A stretch of 64,000 nt of DNA from Rhizophlyctis rosea (lineage: Eukaryota; Chytridiomycota; Chytridiomycetes; Rhizophlyctidales; Rhizophlyctidaceae): contig JADGJC010000132.1 of assembly GCA_027596075.1 (NCBI GenBank), positions 1 through 64,000 on the forward strand, read 5' to 3'. Below the pieces are notes generated by a model. The model did not search any database. It saw only the letters and a list, made by a program, of their open reading frames with translations, and was not told the DNA's origin. This document shows positions 45,435 to 57,597 of the stretch, piece by piece. Position 1 is the stretch's first letter. Every line of letters begins with the position of its first letter. The translations under genes were made by a program, and so were the position numbers.

Positions 45435-48144
45435 GTTTAGGAAGGGTGGACGTAGACGGTTCTTGGTAGAATCGAGGTTTCTCCAATTGTGGTAGATTGT
45501 AATATTTCTGTACTTTTTGTAAGATACATTGTTTGTATCGCGGGCTAACATCATGCGGTTTCAACTCCGCACCCAGCTACACTGTATCGTAATGCAGGTG
45601 GGGGAAGTATATTGTTTGACAACAATGCCGTGCTTGAGGTACTTTCGACGAATGCCAATTCACTTAAATCGATTGTTGTTCCAGACTCGCTTGACAAACT
45701 CCCCGACTCTTGAACAGGCTTGCCCGCAATCGACAACTCGATTTGCATGTCTACGTCAGTGATGGATTGCGCCCATCTGCCACTTGCGTTGATGATATTG
45801 CAGCAATCGGAAATTTGAGTTCAGCGACGCAATCACTGACTTCGATTTGAAGATGCATCATTTTGGTCAAAGGTCAAGGTTCGCCATCTTAACGTTCACA
45901 ACTTACTTTGTGACACTGCCATCCACTGTGAATTCACGGGACGGTCACGTTGGCAAAAACAAAAGAGCAAGGGTATAGTGTGGAAATATGAAGTCAGCAA
46001 GCAGGCGACATGCTGATTGTCCCGCACATTCTTGTCACTCCATGTTGCTGAGTGCATGCCCCATCAAATATCGCTCCAAGAGGTGTTCTTCGGGATGATC
46101 ACCAATCATGCATGGATCTACCTCGTATTTGATATCGCGGAATGCAATCAGAAAGTAAACAAAATGAGCTGGCCGACCTCTTTCACGGAGAGTGTCCAAG
46201 TTCCAACATTAAGCCGTTCAATATGGATCTGCAGGAGTTCGTACAATCAAGATTACGTAGAGTTTGGGTTTCAATGCAAGTCATCAATGACTACTGGATT
46301 AAAGCTAGATGATTACAACAGGAAGGAAATGGATAGAACGTGAGGAACTTTGTTACCATCAGCGATCATATTTCCATGATGTATATGACACTTGAGCTAT
46401 CGAGTGAGTTCAAGTCCGGCTCGAACGTGTAACTTTGGCTTCCCAGGTCCAAGTTTTCGGCGTTTCATGTTGAAGACTTTTCGGACGGCTCATAGAGTCT
46501 GCTGAGAATTGGCTTTTGACATGGCTTGATATGACATTGCAGACTCCCCACCAAGTCTGCATGATTAGCTGCCGATATGTCATCATGGTGGCCGAGCCTC
46601 CAGCGATACTGAGAAGTCATGCCATCCCAATACAATGAAAGCGATAGAGCCCGTTTCAAAGAATTGGAGGACTTTCGACGCGTTGCCTACGACTTCACCT
46701 CAGGCCAATGAAGATAGGAAGACCTCACCGGAAGCTGAGTTGTCAATCTGATGTGTGGGTCTTTGCTTATCTGCGGCGTCTACTCCCACTCCAATACTCT
46801 AAGGCCGCAAATTTTTATATTTGCACGGCAAGTCGGCGACGGAGGCATCCACAACACGTTTTCATTCGCTGGCGGCGGACTGCGAGTGCCATCTCATGGT
46901 CACTTCGTCTTCCGGAGGGAGAACGATCAAAAGCAAAAGAGATGGTATTTCGCTGGAGGCGGACTTCGAACTTCTCAACATCCATCTTTATTTTTTCAGG
47001 GGAAAGAGGGAGGAATGGGGGTTTGACAGATCGTGTGGGATCGCAGGCCAAGTGGCTTTTGGTGGCTTGGTTATGTTTACACCGTGAGGCTTTGGTGGCA
47101 ATGAGAAAAGGGTCCTCATTCGTCCACGGTAAGAGTCGGTCCATAACGTGCTGCAGGTGTTGTGGTCGTTGGCATGTTTGGAACTCGGGTTGTGATTGGA
47201 TTTTGAGGACTGTTGGACTGTTAGACTTTCAATTAGAGGCTTAGATGACGGACGGAATGCTGAATTGAGCTCACTCTCAGACTCTCTGCTGACAGTCACA
47301 TGTGCCATATAGTGTGCCGCCGTCCAACATTGACCGTCAGGCCACCTCACTGACTGAACGCTTGCTTGTTGGGTTCTGTGTGAGTTGTGTGTGCTATCCT
47401 CCACCCTCATGCTTGTGTGCGGTCAAATCAAAGTGCGCAGTTGAAAATAGATTTTGGGTATCACAATCTATGACGCGCAAGGGCCACACACGAACTCCCG
47501 AATGTTCGGATTGCCGGTCACAATTTGGTGCGACAGTGGGACTTGGGAAAATTATCGATCTGGTGGCAAGATATTCGTGATCCTCATTGGGACGGTTGGG
47601 ACCGCATCCATTTTATTCGCAGACCTCCCTTTTTTGAAGGACAGCAGGACGTGCATCCAAATGCTTTGCGTGCATAGGTGTGCAGCTCGATACAAAAACA
47701 CACTGCACCCTCCGGAATGCCCATCTGCTTGATTCGCCTCCGGTCATCCTCTCTTTTATCTCTCTGGGGTCTTGATGGAAAGGTGGCCAGGAAAAGTGGT
47801 TTACCGTAGCGGTCCAGCTGGCTTCCTATCGTGCTTCGCTCCGTTTTGTGGCATGTGCTCTTGATGAACGCCCGCCGTTCGATTTCATACTCCACGCCGT
47901 CATTGGTTCATACCCCATCGCCACAGCCGCAACACTCACACCATATTCATGTACTGATGCAACCGGTCCACTGTCTGCTTCCACACGAGCTCGAAGTTCC
48001 TACCTTCATTATCACGCAAACTCCCCACTGTTCAGAACTTCCATTGACGTTGAGAACCCACTTCCGCGGCCTCACCCATAACCCCCCATTCTTCGCCTCC
48101 TTCTGAAACCAACATATACACTTCGATAGCAAGTAAAGGACAAC
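45435..48144. other. Intergenic, 2.7 kb
   Basis: Between the TPR locus and the MHYT gene, both plus. A 65-codon minus frame at 45551-45748, extendable upstream, has balanced composition but no recognisable domain. Around 46864 and 46947 the 22-base motif TTCGCTGG(C/A)GGCGGACT(G/T)CGA occurs twice. The last 250 bp is a CT-rich leader of the MHYT gene. No RNA gene was seen. Confidence 0.5.
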
Positions 48145-51100
48145 ATGGCCGAACTCAGCATCGAATGGAATGCGGCGCTCATTCTAGCGTCCTATTTGGT
48201 GTCCACGGCTGGGGCGTTCGTAGCTTTAGAACTCATTCGGTTGCGAACGGGAAACAAAGGCTTGCTGAATTGGGTCCTGCTTGTCATGGCCAGCATCGTC
48301 ACAGGAGGGTTGGCAGTATTTACAATGCATGTGGGTTCCTTTGTGTGTATGTATACTTGCTGGAGACGGCGAATGCTGACATGTGCGCCTTCCAATAGTT
48401 CATTGGTATGGCTGCGTTCCAGTTTGACGAAGCGTCTGGAGCTGGTGCTATCTACTTTGAGACGGGGTGAGAAAAAGACTCTGCCCAATAGGGTTTCCGT
48501 GATTTGTTGTACTCATGTACCATTCGCAGTTTGACACTCGGATCGTTGATTGAACCAATCCTTTGTGTCATCATTGGAGTATACATAACCGGTGCCGTGG
48601 AAAGCCCTTCGCTCATTCGCATCCTGCCTGCCAGTCTCTTTGCCGCGTTCGGAATCTGCTTGATGGTAAGTTTTCACAGCTCGCAGCATGAGACGTCTTA
48701 GATTTGCATATTGACGGAGGAGATTTTAGCACTTCACTGCCATGACTGCTATGAGAGGAAACTTCGAAATCCACTGGCGAGCCGGATACATATTCCTTTC
48801 CTGCCTTATTGCCTTTACAGCGACCACCGCTTCTTTATTCCTCTTCTTCCGATTGCGAGCATTATGGCAGACGAAATGGTGGAAGCAACTAGGATGCGCG
48901 ATGATCATGGGGATGGCTATTTGTGCTATGCATTATGCAGGTTGGTGAATCTTATTTGTAAACAAATAATTGGTCGTTCTGTTCTAACAAGATAACATTC
49001 TTGAATCACAGGTATGCATGGTGCGGCATATGTACCAATCTCAAATCCATCACAGTCCACACATCCAAAGGGTACGCTTAGCGTGTACTCTGTTCTGTAC
49101 ATCAGTCTTGGCTTTTCAATCTGTTGTATCCTTTTGCTTGCTCTGTTGATATACCGGCGAGTGTTGGAGCACAGAAGAGGAGGCAAGAGTTCGAAGGGCT
49201 TGTCAGTTGCATGTTTGTTGTTGGATGATCATGGTCGTTTGCTTGTTGATGCTGAGGGCAAGGTGAGGATGCGCATTTTCATTCTTGCTACAGGAGTTTC
49301 CGCAAACCTGATCATGTGTTGATATATTGTTCAGATCCCTATTCGAGGAGTAATGGGAGACTTTGATCTCAACCCAAAACGACCATTATCCCATCCCGCC
49401 ACACTGTGGTTCATGCGCGCTTCACACAATTGGTCATCAATATCACGCGTCTCTCGGGCAATCATGAAACACGGTCATAAACTCACAGCCATCTTACTCG
49501 AAGCTTTAACCGCTCCACCACCCCGCATCAACCTCTCCCCAAACTCAAGCAAACCACACCTCGCCCCAACATACCGGGTAGCACTCGTCCATGAACTGGT
49601 CGCATTGAGCATCATCACCGGCATCCCAGTTGATGAAATGGGCGTCGTTTACGATTCCATGTTTGAGACACCGACGGGTTACATCCTTCTCGTTGTCGAT
49701 GTGTGCAACCACGCTCGAGTGTCTAGCCTTCAATCTAGAGGGTACCGGTTCACCGACCCCCGTCACGTCGCTCCAGTCCTTGCGGGACATTTATCCGTTA
49801 CGCCTTCCGAAATCATCAAAACCACTGTCGACATCCCATCTTACGCTGCATCCTTCAAAACCCCTTTCCCTTCCGGTCCACATGTTGGACTGTTAGTCGT
49901 CATCCCAACACTTGACAAATTCCTCGTCATGGTTCCCTCCAGCAACCGAACGATGATCCCAACCTACCCAGTCTCGCACGCAGCAATGAAAGCCATGAGT
50001 TTGAATTCGACTAACCTCAATCGGTTCATGGCGGGCGCGTTGGTGGGCATGGAAGGGATTGACGGGAAGGAGGTTGCGGATGCCTTGGGAGCTTGTGGTA
50101 TTGGTGCTGGGCATTCGCAAATTCCAGTATCAAAAGTGACGGCGCCGACGGAGGTATTGGTGTTGCATCGTGAAGGGTTCGGGAGGGATTCGGACGATGA
50201 TGGGGCCTATGTGTCGAGGGTTGCGTTGGGGAATGATGCGGCTCGTGTTAGTCCTTCGGATACTTCATTATTGTTGTTCACGCATGTGTCCACCAATGTG
50301 GGTTCGACCTCGAGTTTCCCGATTCCGACTGGGTTCACGTTGATTGATCTGGGGATTTTCGAAGCGATGACGTATCCCCGGTCTTACGGTGGGCGGTTCT
50401 TTTCGGCCATGGTGCGGGATACTGAGAATGATTTGAGGAGGTTTGCGAGGGGAGTGGGAGGTGCTGGGGACAGGGATACGACGGCCAGTTGGGGACGGTG
50501 GGCGGTGGGAAGTTTCATGGGTGGAGTGGGCAGTGTTTTGGGGAAGGAGAAAGAGAAGGAAAAGGAGAAAGAGAAGCACCGGGGAGGGGAGCTTGCGACT
50601 CTGGGAACAGGAAGCGTGTTGGGACGGCTCACACAACTGCGATCAAACCTCGTCCATGAAATCTCGGTGGAGCTCAACTCCGTAAAGGTGGAGAAGGGAG
50701 ATTGCATGGCGGTGCCTATCTTGTCGAATAATGGGACTAAGGGGAGCAGCAATGAAAGTGATGAGGGCGGGCATCCTCTTACTGCGGGTGGAACTCCACC
50801 TGGTGTACAGCAAGCTGGTGGAAAGCGGGAATCATTCTCAGAGTACAATCACGCCCATCCACAATATCAAGGTGTCTATTACGACAATGATGAGACCCGT
50901 CGGAATAGTGCCATACCTACATTAGAGCAAGAAGGGGACGACCATTGGGAGGACACCATATTCGCTCAATACGGCCATCAGGGACAACCGGGAGCACTGC
51001 GACCATTCGACCAAATCGAATACGGCAAATTCTCACCCAACACACCTACACCGCTCTCCGCCCCCGTCAGAAGCAGCATGAACATGATCCAACCCCGGCC

Positions 51101-51296
51101 ACAGCAACAACCACAACAAACGCAACCACAACCTGAGATTGGCGCAGGCGCCACTACAAATAGGTCCAGAAGAAGAACGCAATCGTCGGTGGATACCCCC
51201 GACGAGCAATGGCAGAAGATGAGATGGATCAAGTTGTTTGTGAATTCACGGACGGTTGCGACGGGGATGAGTGCGAGTGGCGGGGATAGTGCTTAA
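48145..51296 (+). CDS. MHYT-domain multi-pass membrane sensor protein
   Basis: 937-residue protein from exons 48145-48330, 48399-48466, 48530-48665, 48730-48940, 49012-49262 and 49335-51296, all in phase. Residues 1 to about 245 contain about seven helices and three MHYT-type motifs: TMHFIGM, LMHFTAM and AMHYAGMHG. In this family the Met and His of these motifs are proposed to bind a metal such as copper and sense diatomic gases; that function is not proven. Each of the three motifs here is split by an intron. The soluble remainder (about 260-937) has a conserved-looking part (GVMGDFDLNPKRPLSHPATL, SRAIMKHGHKL) without a domain I can name, then a KE-repeat run and a Gln/Pro-rich tail ending at TAA 51294. 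The N-terminal start follows an A-rich leader and begins MAELSIEWN. Confidence 0.9.
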
Positions 51297-51608
51297 TAGG
51301 ATGGATCCCTGGCCACGCGCAAAAGGTGGCTTGTAAGAATATCTCGGAGGGCAGGAGGGAGAGGGAGTGTATAAATTTTGTAAGATAGTATCAGCATATT
51401 AAGTGAACGAAAAGTTGTAACATTACATATTCTTTGTCGAGATTCGACAATTTTACATGTTCGGGTTGCGTTTGGTGGACGGTTGGTTTTAAGATGCGCT
51501 TATATCATCTTGGGTTTTCTCTGCTATTTGACCCGTAACTTACAGCTTTTAAGGTACGGCTGTCATGGTATACATAGGTGAATGATGTGAAGGCTAGTAA
51601 AGCTAGAG
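51297..51608. other. Intergenic, convergent 3' flanks
   Basis: 312 bp of AT-rich DNA between the MHYT gene (plus) and the F-box-like gene (minus). No feature seen. Confidence 0.6.
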
Positions 51609-52286
51609 CTAGGGTTCTATCACTAATGGACGTGGGTAAGTTGGCATGACCAGAACATATATAGCTTTTTGTAAGATGTGGGGTGCGTTGGTGTCTTGGA
51701 CGGTAGCGTCTTTCAAAATGGAAATCTTCCACTGGATGTTATCGAGCACATCTTGGCACGCAGGTGACCAGACCCAATGGGATGACGCTACCCAAGTAGA
51801 TCCGCAGAAGTTGATTTTGATGGACGTGTAGGTGAACCGAATGAGGGGGGCCCAAGTTCTGATCAGCTCCATCCGGGCGTCATGGTCCATAAGTGGGAGG
51901 AATTTGTAAGCGGGCACAAGGGGATTACGTAGGACGGCTCCATTCATTAGGAAGGAAGATAGGGGTAGTCTTTCACTGTCGGATATATTGCCGGTACTGT
52001 GGAACATTTGACTGAGGGTTTTGGAAAAGAAGAAGCTAATGGTAAGCCCAGCCCGGATCGTTTCTGAAAGCCCCTTGGCTACATACCTGAGAGCTCCTCT
52101 GAAGAAGAGTGCTTGGGCCCGTAACATGCGTAAGCGCACCGGACGTAGCACGTCGTTGAAGCGACGGTTGACGCGCAAGAGGGCTTTGAGATCGCCAGTG
52201 CGCACTTCTTCAATCAAACTCTCCCCTATGTATTCAACAAGGACTTTTTGAAGGAGCTCGACTGGCAAGTTCGTGAGCAGATCCAT
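51609..52286 (-). CDS. F-box-like hypothetical protein
   Basis: Single-exon frame of 225 residues from ATG 52286. It starts MDLLTNLPVELLQKVLVEYI, an F-box-like helix pair with the typical L-P-x-E-L, followed by ALLRVNRRFNDVLRP. If real, the N-terminus would bind a Skp1-type partner and the rest would recruit a target. The remainder is helical, then Trp-rich, with no repeat I can identify. An ATG 32 codons upstream (52382) would add a Ser/Ala-rich stretch and is less likely. Orientation and position are independent of neighbours. Confidence 0.6.
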   Translation of the reverse strand: MDLLTNLPVELLQKVLVEYIGESLIEEVRTGDLKALLRVNRRFNDVLRPVRLRMLRAQALFFRGALRYVAKGLSETIRAGLTISFFFSKTLSQMFHSTGNISDSERLPLSSFLMNGAVLRNPLVPAYKFLPLMDHDARMELIRTWAPLIRFTYTSIKINFCGSTWVASSHWVWSPACQDVLDNIQWKISILKDATVQDTNAPHILQKAIYVLVMPTYPRPLVIEP

Positions 52287-52990
52287 ATTGTTCACGATAG
52301 TTGCAAAGCTGAAGAGAGATTCTGCTTCAGATGCAAGAAGAACACATGCTTTCAATCGTGCAGATATGAAAGATGCAATCACTGAATGCGGAATTGAGAA
52401 TGGTCTCAGCTCTCCGAGGTTTCAGCCTGCCATAGCCCATCCGAAACGCGGCTTGAAACTGCAATGGGCAGAAAGGCCAGCGGCTCGGGACCCACGCGCT
52501 GTTTTGCATGATTTGATCATATACCCCACGCCAAGGTAATGCCATCTACCTTTGCTGAAGAAGTGTACAGGACCCTTCATGCGTCAGAGTCCAATCCATT
52601 CCATTGCCAATGATCCTGATTGAAGGGACCTCCTTGCGCAAATCAGATGTTCCATCGCTGGCAACTGTGGTGCCCCATCGGCTTTGTTTATTTACAAATA
52701 AACGGGCATCGGGCACGATAGATGAAGGATTGATGAAGGACGGACAATGCAAAATGAACTAGAGGTGGCGAAGCAAAGAAAATGTATTTACTGTTTTTTC
52801 AACAATACCGGACCTATGATACACAAGCTACAATCATATCTGCTTTACGACCATACATGCCGTTTGATATCCGTTTCATATGCTATATATCTGTGTAGAC
52901 TAACTGCACTATCTCTTCTGCTAGGAGTACGTGTAGGTTTACGTGTAGAGGTTTATCCTTCACTACCTGTAGAGAGTGTCCTTGATTGAA
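52287..52990. other. Intergenic
   Basis: About 700 bp between two minus-strand genes. It includes TTTGTTTATTTACAAATAAAC at 52684-52704, a near-palindrome resembling the one at 8371. No gene seen. Confidence 0.55.
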
Positions 52991-53768
52991 TCAGAGCGCA
53001 GCGACGACGGCGCCGGCAATGGCAGCCGCAGCGATCACACCAGGAAGGATCTTCTCCGCCCCAGATCCCTGAGCAGTCGGAGTTGCAGATGCAGCGGCTT
53101 TGGAGGTGGTGGCGGCAGCAGCAGTGGTGGTAGCAGCGGGGGCAGCGGTGGTGGTAGCGGGAATGGGTGCAGCAACGGTGGTACCAGCGGCGGGGGCAGG
53201 GGCGGTACCGTTAGCGGGAGCAGCAGATCCACCAGTGAGGGCGAATTGAGGGGTGTAGATGAAGTCAGTGGTCGATCCGACTTGGCACCTGCAAGGAAAC
53301 AGCCGAGTCAGCCCATCTGTGTCTGTGTCTGTGTGATAAAGTCGCTAAAGAATATGTCATTTACCTGAAGGTGAAGCTGGGGCCAGCGACAACGTTGGCG
53401 GGAATTTGCACAGTGAGGCTTCCGGCTGCGAGCGGGGCCTTACCGAGAGAGCCACCAACGGGAACACCAACGTTTGCGCCAGCACGAGTGTCCTGCAAAC
53501 AGAAAAGATATTTAAGACAGAGGTCAAATGAAGGAGAAACCAAGAAACAACAGTGGGAGGTGCGAAAACTCACCACAAGGACAACGTCAATCTGGTCGGT
53601 GCCTTGAGCGTTAACACCGCTGCCGTTGGGGAGCCAGAGCCATTGCAAAGTGACGGGACCACCGACAGCGAAGGAGCTGCCTTGGGTAGGGGCGTTCCAT
53701 GAGACGGCGCCGGCGAAGACTCCGACGATCGTAGCGAGGAGAGTAAGGGCGATGGCGAAGGAACGCAT
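52991..53768 (-). CDS. GPI-anchored Kre9/Knh1-like cell-surface protein
   Basis: 206-residue secreted protein in three exons (53768-53574, 53492-53365, 53288-52991). The N-terminus is a signal peptide (MRSFAIALTLLATIVGVFAG). An Ig-like Kre9/Knh1-type domain follows: SWNAPTQGSSFAVGGPVTLQW, then DVVLVDTRAG and SLTVQIPANVVAGPSFTF, closing with YTPQFALTGG, the usual last strand. An Ala/Thr/Pro-rich stalk leads to a hydrophobic C-terminus (ILPGVIAAAAIAGAVVAAL), so GPI anchoring is predicted. In fungi this domain family is linked to beta-glucan assembly and wall integrity. A TATAAAA box lies about 175 bp upstream. Confidence 0.88.
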
Positions 53769-55624
53769 CTTTTTTACTGTTGATATGTAGTAGTGTTGAG
53801 GTTGAAGTAGTTATGAGATGGTCTTTTCGCTACTCGAAGGGCGTTGTGACAACCCGAGATATATGATTTGTAGCAGAGAGCGTGGGAACAAGGCGTGGAA
53901 CTGGCTGAAGTGTGCCGGAAAGTGGGGGGGCGACAACTCCTTTTATATCTAATCGGCAAGGGAGGGAGTGTGGGAAAATTGCCGAATCCGGGGAGGTGGC
54001 GGACAGAGGACTGACTCGGAGTGGGTGTGCCCGAGTGCAGTGCAGTGCGTGAGTGCTGTCAATTGACAATTTGACGCGTGTGTGAGGTGTGTGCAATAGT
54101 GTGAATGAGTGAGTGATCGTGACAGTCCCTACCATGTTGTGATACCTTTACCAACGTCATCCAGCGGCCCCCACCATGCTATGCAACATACAAGCAGATT
54201 GCCTACCCACATCAAAGCAGACTGATGGTAAATTGTAATACTCAAATTGATACATTCACTACATCCACCCATCATGCCATCGTCCCATATGACGCTGCAG
54301 ACACTCTCTTGCCATCCACTGTGCTACCCACGACTGGGAGAGTGAAGGCACCTCAAGGCTCATCTGGCTCATCACGCACTGGGGCCAAAGATGGGCAAGG
54401 CAAATTAAAAGAGGGCCACAAGCCACATCGTTGGCATCCAACACACGAGGCCCCCTAACTTTGATTAGGCTGGTCTGCTGGTTGCACCAACTGCACGCAC
54501 GAGATAGACTCGCCTGTCCAAAGAGCCGGTAATCACAGCGCCCGGGACCGAGCGCACGGATGTGGCGCATCCGCTTTCCTTTTGCAAGAACTCAGTCAAC
54601 TCCTTTCGATGACGCAAATTGGGTTGTATTAAAGATTTTGTATGACTTTGTACGACGCTGTTCGAAGGGGCTCGAACTGGCCGCTTTGAACGGTATTGAA
54701 CCTGCAATAAGGATATGGTATAGCATCCCCGATGTGCTTTCTCAATACGAGAACCTTTCCCTCGTTCCCACTCTTTTTGACAACTTCCTCAGATCCACAA
54801 TTGAAGAATACCCCCATTTTGACAGGTGCAGGTCCAATATTACTCATTACCTATGTTTACTTACTTGACCCTCCACGCAACAGGATGCACAGCTATGGTT
54901 TCCCACAATAATGATTGTCACATCAATCATTCGCTGCAGAAAGATGCTTTCTGCTGGCGGGCTCTTCCGGCTTCCCACTTCGCCGACAGCATCCGCAATG
55001 CATATTCTCAATCACTGGTCGGCATCTAGTCTTGCTTCTGGCTTATGGGAATGCAACACGACCGGGAGTGGGTCCACAATGACTCCATCTAGACTTGCAA
55101 AGCATGCGTCGATTCCCCAGCCTCTACTGTGCCCCTGTCATGATAATTTCTTCACGCAGACATCCCAGAAAATGAAATTTACAGACGAACATTCCACATT
55201 CCCTTTCGAGCTTGTCTCCCTGTCTCCTCTCCCGCCACCCGTGCCACCAAGGCAATGTTTATGTGCTTACGGCATCCCACTTTATCTTGTGCCACGCCAC
55301 GCGGCTTCTCCCGGCCCCGCATCGTGCCTCTCCTTTCACTGTCGACTTTTTACCTCCCCCACATTAACAAAAATAGCTGCACTTATAAGCACCGAGCTGT
55401 TCGAGGTCATTGCCTTGATCACGCACTCGTACTTAGGGCACTCGTACTAGGTTGCCAGTTACGTCATAAGGCCCCTCTTCGTAGGACAGGCGTGTCGGGT
55501 ACTGTGGTGGAACCAAGCATACAATCCTGTTGGCGTCCGCAATTTGCAGCACCTCCTTCAGAGTCGATAGATCTGCGTTGTCCTTGTTGAATCAACGTTA
55601 CTTGTGTCGCAAAACCTTCACATT
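53769..55624. other. Intergenic, divergent Kre9-like / CASTOR-like flanks
   Basis: About 1.85 kb. The first 200 bp carries the TATA element and CT-rich leader of the Kre9-like gene. The rest has only short unsupported frames. No tRNA-like or repeat structure was recognised. Confidence 0.55.
53941..53947 (-). promoter_or_regulatory. TATA box of the Kre9-like gene
   Basis: TATAAAA on the minus strand, about 175 bp before the start codon at 53768, within GATATAAAAGGAG. Confidence 0.5.
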
Positions 55625-57597
55625 ATGGCGGGCACCATAGCCATCCTTCCCTGCCGCTTGCAGTTGCTTACCCTCCCGAAGGAGTCGCTTCCCGGAGTGA
55701 TGCACGCAGTGGTGCGCAACTTGTACTTTCGAAGGTACAGCCCTTCTCATAAGCAACACGGCCATAGACTTCATTGAATCTTCGATGAATGAATAACTCA
55801 TTAGTCCATGTCTTCAAATCACATGCATTTCTTCGTATTAGACGAGACACATTCTTCAGCTACACAGAGAACTCCTTGGAAGTGTCTATTGTTGCCGACG
55901 TGGAAACCGTGGCGCGGGATTTTCCAAAGCAAGGGTCGTCGGCATGTCCTGGGTTCACCATCTGCGAAGATCCTTTCCGAGCGTTGCAGATTGATTCCGA
56001 ATATGGAATAGGTGCGGCTTTGGATTTGCCTTCTTCGAACTCTCAAAGGTCCTCCCACCTGCATCCTGACGCGTCCGCCCCGTCAAATAGACGACTCGGG
56101 AAAGAGAATCAATCAGCTGTCCGCACCACTTGCCAGAGCAGGAATTAGTATCTTCTACCTTTCGACATATCAGACTGATTTCGTTTTTGTACGTGTATTC
56201 TTTCAGCGATGTTGTCAAAGCATTCTGAACCAATGAGCACAATCACCCATGCACTCTCTTTGATGCCATGAATGAAATGCAGGTCAAAGAAAAACGTATC
56301 CCAATGGTCATCTCCACCCTCGAAGCCCACGGTTTCGAATTCGCCGATCTCGAAGACCTCGACATCCCCCTCACACCAACATCCCACAACGACCCCATCA
56401 GCGCCGCTACACCCGAACCCCTCTCAGCCTCCTTCGAACCACCGTCACACATCATGGAGCGGGAAAGTGGATCAATATCACCCAAATCATTGGCATCGTC
56501 ACGCGCAGGGGAACCTTTGATTGACCCGCGGCTGTTGGACAAGAAGCTCGTACCGGGAAACACGTTGCGGTTGGTGGGGTTGAATAGAGAATATGTGGAT
56601 CATTGGGCGATGCAGATAATCAAGATTATCTTCTATCCGGATGTTTTGATTGATGGAAGGTAGGGGTTATGATTGGGAGAAGGAAGTGAGGGAAAGGGTA
56701 TTGGTGCATGAGCAGGGCCACTGTTTCAATTTTGGGCATTTCCACCAACGCTTCCATCTTATGACTTCCACCAGGCGCGGCTCACGAGCATCAACACCCA
56801 TCACACCGCGTCTCTTCTCTTACACATCAACAGAAGAAGGCATATCCCTTGTCGCCGATGAAACCGTGCTTGAGCAATTCCCGGAACATTTCCTCAACAT
56901 GAGCGTGTTGCCTCGACCGCTGAAATGCATTCAGGTGGACTTGACAGCGCAGGGGATGGAAGCATCGGGGACGGGTGGGTTTTTTGGGGGCTGTGGCTGT
57001 TTGGGGTCTTGCAGGGGGTGGATGACATGATTGGAGTTTGGCGAAGTGAATGTCGCACTTATCGTTTGATGTGGTTTATAGATCGATACGGCATTGTGTA
57101 TTCTATGGCAGATCCGCTGGCGGCTGGAGGGATCAACCTATTGTTCCTGAGTACCTTCATGACATCCAATGTTCTGGTACGTTCTTGTTATGTGTTGCTC
57201 ATTATGAAAGATTGGTTCTGGCTTATAACTCCAATGAATTTTGACCACTCTTCAATGATAGGTAAACGCCTCCGACCTCTCACGAGCCCTCGCCATCCTC
57301 CATGTCGTCCGAGAAGACGCCGCCCTACAATCACCCATCTCAACGCCACGAGCATCACCCGACGAGCCGTTTTCGTACAACCAGACGGAGGACGGGTTCT
57401 TTGGAGGGTGGGAGGACGAGGAGGAGGGAGATGGGAGAAGTAGTCGGACGCCGAATGGGGAAGGGGGCATGGTGTCCAGTGTGAGCGTGGTCGGTGTGAA
57501 TGGTGGGCATTATGATGATGGTGCGGGTGCGAAGGTGTTGACGGAGAAGTTGGGACGGTTGGTGGTTGATACGAAGGGGGCGAGGGATTTGGGTTAG
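55625..57597 (+). CDS. CASTOR-like ACT-domain amino-acid sensor
   Basis: 461-residue protein from exons 55625-55734, 55842-56011, 56091-56188, 56283-56659, 56775-56974, 57082-57176 and 57262-57597, all in phase. It matches the two-half layout of CASTOR/GATS-like proteins. Half 1: RLQLLTLPKESLPGVMHAV, FFSYTENSLEVSIVADVETV and ISIFYLSTYQTDFVFV. Half 2: RLVGLNREYVDHWAM, LFSYTSTEEGISLVADE and the paired strand INLLFLSTFMTSNVLV. Animal CASTOR1 (about 330 residues) binds arginine between ACT domains and regulates mTORC1 through GATOR2. Whether the fungal protein binds arginine is unknown. Extra length comes from a Ser/Pro-rich insertion between halves and an acidic Gly-rich tail. Yeast lacks a clear counterpart. 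Confidence 0.87.

Noticed and set aside
45551..45748. Minus frame starting MQIELSIAGKPVQESG
   Set aside because: Balanced composition, but only about 90 codons with upstream extension, no ATG upstream, no domain and no splice partners.
46864..46969. 22-base motif TTCGCTGGNGGCGGACTNCGA seen twice, 83 bp apart
   Set aside because: Only two imperfect copies and no further structure; too little to call an element.
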